Below are positions 38,203-44,144 of a stretch of DNA of 44,144 nucleotides, one piece after another; within the stretch, counting starts at the first letter, position 1, and every line of letters starts with the position of its first letter. This stretch comes from Prasinococcaceae sp. CCMP 1430 (lineage: Eukaryota > Prasinodermophyta > Palmophyllophyceae > Prasinococcales > Prasinococcaceae), in assembly GCA_013416795.1 (NCBI GenBank), contig RQSC01000750.1, positions 74,311 to 118,454 on the forward strand, read 5' to 3'. The position numbers and the translations under genes are program-made. Under the pieces are notes generated by a model that saw only the letters and a program-made list of their open reading frames with translations, searched no databases and was not told the origin of the DNA.

Positions 38203-41200
38203 ATGCGGGCGCGAAAAGCGGCCGCAGAGGGTGCCGACGCGACCCGTGGGGCGCGAGGTGCGCCACAGCGGGCGCACTCCGCGCCGCCTCCGCCCCGCGG
38301 GGGCACGGCGCGGGGAGGCGACCCCTCGGCGAGGCCCTTTTCCTTCGCTGCCCTCGCCACCACCACCGCACGCGGCGGGCGGCAGCGCATGGCGGCGCGC
38401 GCCTCGGGGGGGAGTCCGGACTCGGACGACCTCGTCGTTGTCATCGGTGACGACGATAACAGCGGCGGCGAAGATGGTGGGGATGGGAGGGGCGGGGGAG
38501 GCACAGCAGACGCGCGCGGCGGGGCGGCAGTCGGCGCCAGCGGCGCCTGCATGCGGCGCGAACAGCCGCGGCGCTCGGCCATGCCCAGGCCCAAACGCGC
38601 GCGCATAGGCGACGCTGGACGCCAGGCTGGAGGCGACGATGCCGGAGCCGTGAGGGGTGCAGCTGGGGGCAGAAATGAGCGGCCAACGCAGGGGAGGCAA
38701 CCTCGCCAAGCCGGAGCGCCCGCCCGGCGCAACAGGGGACACGGACGCCGGCGAGGCTCGATCGAAGAGGAAAGGAGCAGCGACGAAGCCGGCGAGGCGA
38801 GTACGTCGGAGTGCGAGAAAGAGCGCTCTGAGGAGGAGACCGAGATCACAGGCCGCACTCATGGCCGGGCCGTTCGTGGGGGTCGCAGCCAGCCGCGGCG
38901 CGCTGCGGCGCCGTCCACGCAGCGCATGCGCGGCGCAGCTGCCAGCGTAGACTCTCATACCGACGACGAATTCCTCGAAGGCGACGACGACAGCGAGGAT
39001 GGCGAGACCGATGATGATGAGCTCGACCTTCCTGACGAGGTGGACAGGCTCGGTGCGTTGGAGCGCGTGGTGGCAATGCGCGAGCTTTCAGCCGAGGGCG
39101 GCGACGGGCAGGGGAAACCGACTGGCCGAGTCGAGTATTTTGTGAAGGTGCGCGACAAGGGCTACCGACATTGCTTCTGGGCGCGCCAGGAGGACGTCGT
39201 CGCCGCTGGCAAGGTCTTCGAGGGCGTGAGCGCGCGACTGCGGTCGTTTCTGAAGAAACAGGAGGACAGCAGCGACAGCGACGACGACTTGCGCGCGAGC
39301 GCCGGGCGGGGGAAGAGCGACGAGGCCTCACCGGTGCCGGAGGAGTGGATGAAGATTGACCGCGTCGTAGCCTCATGGCACACGGACGGCATCGATTACC
39401 TCGTGAAATGGCAAGGACTCGGGTACGACGAGGCAACGTGGGAGGACGCTGCCGATCTGGACCAGCCTGGCGATGCAGAGGCGCTGGAGGCCTTCGAGTC
39501 GCTGCAAAGGCGCGCACACGCAAAGAGAAAGCGCGCACCGAAGCGCTCTGACGCCTTCCACCAGTTCGAAGAGCAGCCAAGCTTCCTTCCAAAGGACTTG
39601 CATCTGCATCCGTATCAGACGATCGGTGTCAACTGGCTGCGCTTTGCCCATCACCGTGGTCAGAACGGGATCCTGGCGGACGAGATGGGCCTCGGCAAGA
39701 CCATTCAAACAGTGGTCTTCCTGGCGGCTCTCCAGGACGCCGGTGTACGCGGACCCCACCTGGTCGTGGCGCCGCTGTCGACGCTGCGCAACTGGGAGCG
39801 CGAGCTCGAACTGTGGGCCCCGCAGCTGCATTTCTGCATGTACACAGGAAACGCCCAGGCGCGGTCGACGGCGCGCGAATACGAGTGGTTCCACCGCAGG
39901 AAAGGCGATTACAGACGACGCGACGCTAGCAACCCCAAGATCGACGTCCTTCTGACGAGCTATGAGGTGGCCATGCAGGACGGCGCGCTCATTCGCAAGC
40001 TGCCTATTGACACGCTCATTGTGGACGAGGGCCATCGGCTGAAGAACGCGGAGTCGAAGCTGTACACGGTGCTCGATAGCCTTTCTCTGAAGCGCCGATA
40101 TCTTCTGTCGGGAACGCCGCTTCAAAACAACCTTGACGAGCTCTTCATGCTCATGCATTTCCTCGATCCCCGCAAGTTTGGCGACATCGATGAATTCAGC
40201 GAACAGTTTTCTGACCTGCGCGAGGACGACCAGGTCAAGAGGCTGCACGCGCTGTTGAAGCCGCACTTGCTGCGCCGCGTGAAAAAGGACGTGCTCAAGG
40301 AGCTACCACCGAAGAAGGAGCTCATTGTGCGCGTGGAGCTGTCAGCTGCGCAGAAGAGCATGTACCGCACCCTCCTCACTCGCAACTACGACGCGTTGGT
40401 CGCTCGAGGTGCACGGATGCGTGGCGTGAACGTGCTGGCCGACCTGCGCCTGTGCTGTGCGCATCCCGATCTGCTGCTCGACGAGCCGCCGGAGCCTCTC
40501 GCCTCCCCACATGACGAGCAACAACGCCTGGTGGCGAGCAGCGGCAAGCTGCAACTGTTGGACCGCATGCTCTCGCGGCTGCACGCGGCGGGGCATCGTG
40601 TCATTATCTTCTCGCAGTTTGCTCGTGTGCTTGACATGCTCGAGGATTGGCTCGAGGGCCGCGTCGAGGCGCCGTCCGCCGTGGCGCCGCCCGGGGGGGA
40701 GGGCGCAGTCGGCAACGCCCCTCGCGCATACTACGAGCGCATCGACGGGTCTGTTGGAGGGCGCTCTCGCCAGGAGGCCATCGACCGCTTCAACCGGGGG
40801 GAGAGCAAGGTCAACACGTTCCTGCTGTCCACCCGCGCGGGCGGCCTAGGCATTAACCTCGCGACCGCGGATACTGTCATCATTTACGACTCGGACTGGA
40901 ACCCGCACAACGATCTCCAGGCGCAGGCGCGCGCACACCGCATGGGACAGCAGAACGCCGTGATGATCTATCGGCTGGTGAGCCGAGCGACAGTGGAGGA
41001 GCGCATCGTGCAGAAAGCAAAGGGCAAGATGGTCTTGGAGCACCTGGTGGTGCGCAAGATGGGTGCCGACAGCGAGAGCGCTGGGCGCGGCAGTGAGCAG
41101 CGGCGTAAGGGGGGGGCATCGAAGAAGCTGCAGCAGGGCGGCAGGGAGTCGCCACCCGCGCGGCGGAGGACGAGGAGCTCGCGTGGCGCCGAGCAGGCCG

Positions 41201-43137
41201 CGGAGACAGCGAAGGAGCTACGCGATACCGACGAGCAGGAGCTAGAGCGGGTGAAGTCGGGGGCGCGCGTGGACGCATCGAAGCTGGACCAGACAGAGCT
41301 GGACGACATCCTCCGCTACGGGGCTGAGGACCTTTTCGCCGATGATGACATGGATTGCGACGCGTCCGCTCAAACTGCGTCCAAGTGCATCGTGTGGGAT
41401 GACGCGGCGCTCGAGCGCCTTCTGGACCGCTCGCAGGTGGTCGCTTCTGAGGAGGACCAAGAGGAGGAGGACTACTTGGCCTCGTTCAAGGTTGCGGACT
41501 TTGAGATGCGAAGCGGCGACGAAGACAACAAGGAGGGCTGGGACATGGGGGCAGGTGCGGCCGAGGCGGGCCCGAAGGTCAACAAAGCGGCATTCTGGCA
41601 GGGCCTGCTCGGCGACACCCATGCGCAGCTGGTGGAAGAACGGCGCAGGCAGGCCGAGCTCGAGGCGGAAGGGCGTGGCAAGGGCAAGCGAGTGCGCAAG
41701 GCGATCAATTACAGCGAGGCAATGCAGTACAGGGCCAACGACAAGCGTCGCGATCCTGATTTTGTCAGCGATTCGCCGGGTGGCACAGAGAGCGACGACT
41801 CTGACGGCGGAGACCAGCAGGAGGCACCGCCGCCTGACCCGAGTAAGGCGCCCGAGCTGCAAGGGCACAGGATCATGGGCTTGAACAAGGGCGAGCGCCG
41901 CGCATTTTACAAGGCTATCCTACAGCACGGCGTGCTTCCAATGAAAGCCGAAGCAATGGAGCGCGCCTTTGATCACCTCGTGGAGCGCACGTCTTTCACG
42001 CAGCAGGAGCTCGCGAGGTTCGGCCCGCCTTTCGTCCACATCGTGAATCGCCACCTCGCGCCCGAGCCGCTGTACGACCAAGAATACCGTGAGGACAGCC
42101 CGGAGGACGAGACTGCCGAGGAGAGGGCCGAGCGCCTCGCGCGTGTTCACGACAAGGAAGTGGAACGCCTTGACAAGAAGCGCCTCGAGGGTGCCCTCGT
42201 GGATGAGCTTGGCGAGAAAAGGGCGCGCAAGGTGGCGACGCGAATCGAGCACTTCTTGCTCGTGCGGACCAAGTTGGAGCAGACACTGCCCGATGCGCCC
42301 TCCGTCGCCGACGCGCTCGCCGATGGGGCGCTGCCACCACTGAAGCTCCGCGCCAGGAATTGCATGTTGGCGTTGCGGTCTCTGAAATGGATGACGACAT
42401 GGAGGGCTGAGCACGACACGGCTCTGCTGATTGGCCTGGACCGCCACGGCTGGGACGAGTGGAATCACATCCTCGCGGATGATGAGCTTGGCTTTCAAGC
42501 GGTGCTCGCCAACGAGCTTGGGGAGTCGGCCGACGGAGAAGGCGGCGAAACGAAGTACGCCGAGTTTCTGAAGAAACGCGCTGGGCACCTGGTCGCCGCC
42601 CTTACCGACGAGCAGCGCTGCGAACAGACGAGGTCTGAAGCTCCGCCGGAGGAGGCGTTGACGCCGGCATCCGCGATGGTGCACGACGATGGCGAAGAGG
42701 CGCAGGCTGCCTATCCAGAGCGGCCAGAGGAGCCAAGGCAGCCCGACGGTGGGCTTGGAGAAGCTCAGAATGGTGGTCCGGACCAGGCCGCGCAGGCGCC
42801 TGTGCAGGCAGCTATCGCACGCACTCAAGAGCAGATTACAGCTCTTCTTTTGCAGCAACAGCACGTGTTCGAACAGCAGGCCCACGCCATGCTGCAGCAG
42901 CCAGTTTACATGATGCAACAACCCATGCTTGCCTCCTGGGATCATATGGTGGCGACTGCGCGCATGCAGGAGCAGATGCAGAGGGAAATGATGGCACGGA
43001 CTCAACATGCGTTCCAGAATGCGCTGATGCCGCACGCGCGACAGAACCCAGGCCTCAGCCAGGAGCAGTTGATCCAGTATGCGGACAATATTCTTAAAGA
43101 GATGCAGCCGTGGGGCCAGCTACCGCAGCAGCACTGA
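38203..43137 (+). CDS. CHD-type (PICKLE/Mi-2-like) chromatin remodelling ATPase
   Basis: Single exon of 1,644 residues, ATG 38203 (AACAAATGC) to TGA 43135-43137. The order is: a disordered basic/acidic N terminus (1-300); a tandem chromodomain region (EYFVKVRDKGYRHCFW near 310; IDYLVKWQGLGYDEATWED near 400); an SNF2 ATPase with LHPYQTIGVNWLRF, the Walker A box DEMGLGKT near 493, and a DEGH Walker B box near 608 (DEGH instead of DEAH, as in plant PICKLE); LLSGTPLQNNLDEL; and a helicase C domain with IIFSQFARVLDML, GLGINLATADTVI and QARAHRMGQ. A CHD3/4-type C-terminal region follows (TELDDILRYGAEDLF, AALERLLDR), then GLNKGERRAFYKAILQHG and a Gln/Met-rich tail. No PHD finger is seen. It should slide or space nucleosomes and regulate transcription in the nucleus. 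The lack of introns over 4.9 kb is notable in this window. Confidence 0.93.
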   Translation: MRARKAAAEGADATRGARGAPQRAHSAPPPPRGGTARGGDPSARPFSFAALATTTARGGRQRMAARASGGSPDSDDLVVVIGDDDNSGGEDGGDGRGGGGTADARGGAAVGASGACMRREQPRRSAMPRPKRARIGDAGRQAGGDDAGAVRGAAGGRNERPTQGRQPRQAGAPARRNRGHGRRRGSIEEERSSDEAGEASTSECEKERSEEETEITGRTHGRAVRGGRSQPRRAAAPSTQRMRGAAASVDSHTDDEFLEGDDDSEDGETDDDELDLPDEVDRLGALERVVAMRELSAEGGDGQGKPTGRVEYFVKVRDKGYRHCFWARQEDVVAAGKVFEGVSARLRSFLKKQEDSSDSDDDLRASAGRGKSDEASPVPEEWMKIDRVVASWHTDGIDYLVKWQGLGYDEATWEDAADLDQPGDAEALEAFESLQRRAHAKRKRAPKRSDAFHQFEEQPSFLPKDLHLHPYQTIGVNWLRFAHHRGQNGILADEMGLGKTIQTVVFLAALQDAGVRGPHLVVAPLSTLRNWERELELWAPQLHFCMYTGNAQARSTAREYEWFHRRKGDYRRRDASNPKIDVLLTSYEVAMQDGALIRKLPIDTLIVDEGHRLKNAESKLYTVLDSLSLKRRYLLSGTPLQNNLDELFMLMHFLDPRKFGDIDEFSEQFSDLREDDQVKRLHALLKPHLLRRVKKDVLKELPPKKELIVRVELSAAQKSMYRTLLTRNYDALVARGARMRGVNVLADLRLCCAHPDLLLDEPPEPLASPHDEQQRLVASSGKLQLLDRMLSRLHAAGHRVIIFSQFARVLDMLEDWLEGRVEAPSAVAPPGGEGAVGNAPRAYYERIDGSVGGRSRQEAIDRFNRGESKVNTFLLSTRAGGLGINLATADTVIIYDSDWNPHNDLQAQARAHRMGQQNAVMIYRLVSRATVEERIVQKAKGKMVLEHLVVRKMGADSESAGRGSEQRRKGGASKKLQQGGRESPPARRRTRSSRGAEQAAETAKELRDTDEQELERVKSGARVDASKLDQTELDDILRYGAEDLFADDDMDCDASAQTASKCIVWDDAALERLLDRSQVVASEEDQEEEDYLASFKVADFEMRSGDEDNKEGWDMGAGAAEAGPKVNKAAFWQGLLGDTHAQLVEERRRQAELEAEGRGKGKRVRKAINYSEAMQYRANDKRRDPDFVSDSPGGTESDDSDGGDQQEAPPPDPSKAPELQGHRIMGLNKGERRAFYKAILQHGVLPMKAEAMERAFDHLVERTSFTQQELARFGPPFVHIVNRHLAPEPLYDQEYREDSPEDETAEERAERLARVHDKEVERLDKKRLEGALVDELGEKRARKVATRIEHFLLVRTKLEQTLPDAPSVADALADGALPPLKLRARNCMLALRSLKWMTTWRAEHDTALLIGLDRHGWDEWNHILADDELGFQAVLANELGESADGEGGETKYAEFLKKRAGHLVAALTDEQRCEQTRSEAPPEEALTPASAMVHDDGEEAQAAYPERPEEPRQPDGGLGEAQNGGPDQAAQAPVQAAIARTQEQITALLLQQQHVFEQQAHAMLQQPVYMMQQPMLASWDHMVATARMQEQMQREMMARTQHAFQNALMPHARQNPGLSQEQLIQYADNILKEMQPWGQLPQQH

Positions 43138-43351
43138 AGCCGCTGCGGCCTCGAGCCAGGCGCACGCTCACAGAAACTATTTGTCTCACCTGCCCGTTTA
43201 CAAGGCACGCATGCTTCACACGACACGGACTGCGATGAAGACGTGTGCGTGCTGACATTTTTAATGAACTTGAACGATTACTCGACGGGGCCGGGCCGGG
43301 CCGGGCGCGCAGTGCCACACCCTTTCTCAGCGCCGGCGCGCGTCCTACTCT

Positions 43352-43987
43352 CTAGCACTGCTCGGCCAACACGGTGAACTTCATCGCCGTGACCTCGTCG
43401 CCGTTTTGCCTTGTGACCTTGACGAAGTGCGGCACGGACTTGATGTCCACGGCGTTGTCCTTGAGGTACTGACGCGCGAAGGTGATGGCTAGCACGGCCT
43501 TGTTGACGCACTCGGCACCGATGCCCACGACGGAGCAGCGTTCGCCTTCGCGCACCTTGCCCGCGATCGCCCCCGCGACGCTCGTGGGCGCCGAGCTGCT
43601 CGACACGGTCAGTTCCTTTTCTCCCGGCACCTCAGTGCAGTATTCTCCCGTGCGCTTGACCAGCGTGAGGCTGAGGCTGTTCTGTTCCTGATCGCGGAAC
43701 GACGGCTGCAAGGCGATGTCGACACCGTCGTCTTGCAGGTAGCCGCGCGCGATAGCCGTCGCCTTGACCGCCTGGTTGATGCACGAGGCGCCGAGCCCGA
43801 GCAGCGCCGGGGGCTCGCCCGCACGTGTGACGTACGCGATGCTTCCCGCCACGTTCTTCGGGTTGCTGCCGCTGCTCACCTTGAGCACACGCTTGTCCGC
43901 CGGAGCCGCGGCGATCGCGTCGAGATCACCGCCGGTGATGTGCGAGTGGCCGCCCTCATTTGTGTACGGGGACCAGCCGTCTTCCAT
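43352..43987 (-). CDS. Tandem SpoVS-domain protein
   Basis: 211 residues from ATG 43987 to TAG at 43354-43352. The frame stays open to 44050. Two homologous SpoVS units are visible: residues about 30-110 (RVLKVSSGSNPKNVAGSIAY, LLGLGASCINQAVKATAIAR, GYLQDDGVDI) and about 118-210 (ELTVSSSSAPTSVAGAIAGK, VVGIGAECVNKAVLAITFAR, QYLKDNAVDI). Each has the V-SVAGAIA and G(I/L)GA..(I/V)N(Q/K)AVxAxxxAR signatures of bacterial stage V sporulation protein S, a small Alba-like fold. In Bacillus and Thermus relatives it influences sporulation and may bind nucleic acid; in eukaryotes its role is not known to me. The N terminus (SPYTNEGGHSHITGGDLDAI) is acidic. A bacterial origin by transfer is likely. Upstream context is cut by the window edge. 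Confidence 0.8.
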   Translation of the reverse strand: MEDGWSPYTNEGGHSHITGGDLDAIAAAPADKRVLKVSSGSNPKNVAGSIAYVTRAGEPPALLGLGASCINQAVKATAIARGYLQDDGVDIALQPSFRDQEQNSLSLTLVKRTGEYCTEVPGEKELTVSSSSAPTSVAGAIAGKVREGERCSVVGIGAECVNKAVLAITFARQYLKDNAVDIKSVPHFVKVTRQNGDEVTAMKFTVLAEQC

Positions 43988-44050
43988 GGCGCCGTCGCCG
44001 GCGCCCGGCGCGCCGCGCTTGCATTCGCAGTAAAGGCCGAGCTTGAACAC

Positions 44051-44144
44051 TTACGCGGCCGCCTGAAAGGCCATTTCCCAGACGAGCGTCTTGCCGGCGT
44101 GCTCCAGAGCTCGCGCGTCACATCGCGGCGGTGCTCTTCCAGTG
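44051..44144 (-). CDS. Partial exon at window edge, unidentified
   Basis: The minus-strand frame ARALEHAGKTLVWEMAFQAA reads like coding sequence and then meets either a TAA stop (44053-44051) or a strong GTAAGT donor starting at 44054. It is thus either the last codons of a neighbouring gene upstream of the SpoVS gene or an upstream exon of it. Too little is inside the window to decide. Confidence 0.35.
   Translation of the reverse strand, partial: TGRAPPRCDARALEHAGKTLVWEMAFQAAA

Noticed and set aside
1-44144. CRISPR array, IS element, integrase or operon structure
   Set aside because: No regularly spaced repeats, no transposase motifs, and genes carry spliceosomal introns, so the window is eukaryotic nuclear DNA.

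Overview
The window is nuclear DNA from a GC-rich, gene-dense, single-celled eukaryote. Evidence for this is spliceosomal introns with GT-AG ends, a ribosomal protein gene of clearly eukaryotic type (uL18/RPL5), PNO1, an APC11-type RING, a CHD/PICKLE-type remodeller and a CCDC15-like centriolar protein, which implies a flagellated lineage. Base composition, short introns, GTGCG-type splice donors and several bacterial-type domains (SpoVS, DdrA-like Rad52, S26 signal peptidase) suit a flagellate microalga such as a haptophyte or pelagophyte. That placement is an inference; no rRNA or organelle marker is present to prove it.

Layout. 1-6.8 kb: the end of an EF-hand-like gene, a compact two-exon Rad52/DdrA-like gene, a Cys-rich minus-strand gene, and a VWA-Cache membrane protein carrying an in-frame TGA. 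7-12.3 kb: a four-exon CCDC15-like gene, divergent from a gene of unknown function, then a second unknown gene on the minus strand. 12.6-18.3 kb: an ankyrin-signal peptidase fusion, a 1.4 kb divergent intergenic region, and RPL5 in four exons whose first coding exon is only the ATG. 18.6-23.3 kb: a RUS (DUF647) gene that reads on into a BolA domain, with PNO1 nested in antisense inside one RUS intron, followed by an ArfB/ICT1-like GGQ protein.

23.5-33 kb: a five-transmembrane protein that, in the simplest splice model, continues into an APC11-type RING-H2 domain; a 1.3 kb AT-richer intergenic stretch; a 4.5 kb intronless ankyrin protein with a C-terminal PD-(D/E)XK-like nuclease core; and a two-exon GNAT acetyltransferase. 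33-44.1 kb: a 2.3 kb repeat-bearing spacer, a CDCA7-like (4CXXC_R1) zinc-finger gene, a 1.7 kb spacer, a 4.9 kb intronless CHD/PICKLE-type remodeller, and a tandem SpoVS-domain gene at the right edge.

The genes do not form one pathway. Recurrent themes are domain fusions (ankyrin-SPase, RUS-BolA, 5TM-APC11 RING, ankyrin-nuclease), bacterial-type domains in a nuclear genome, and very tight packing with nested or divergent arrangements. Intron positions were worked out by hand from reading-frame continuity and GT/AG phase. They fit exactly for most genes; the N-terminal exons of four genes (Cys-rich, ArfB-like, 5TM-RING, ankyrin-nuclease) remain unresolved.
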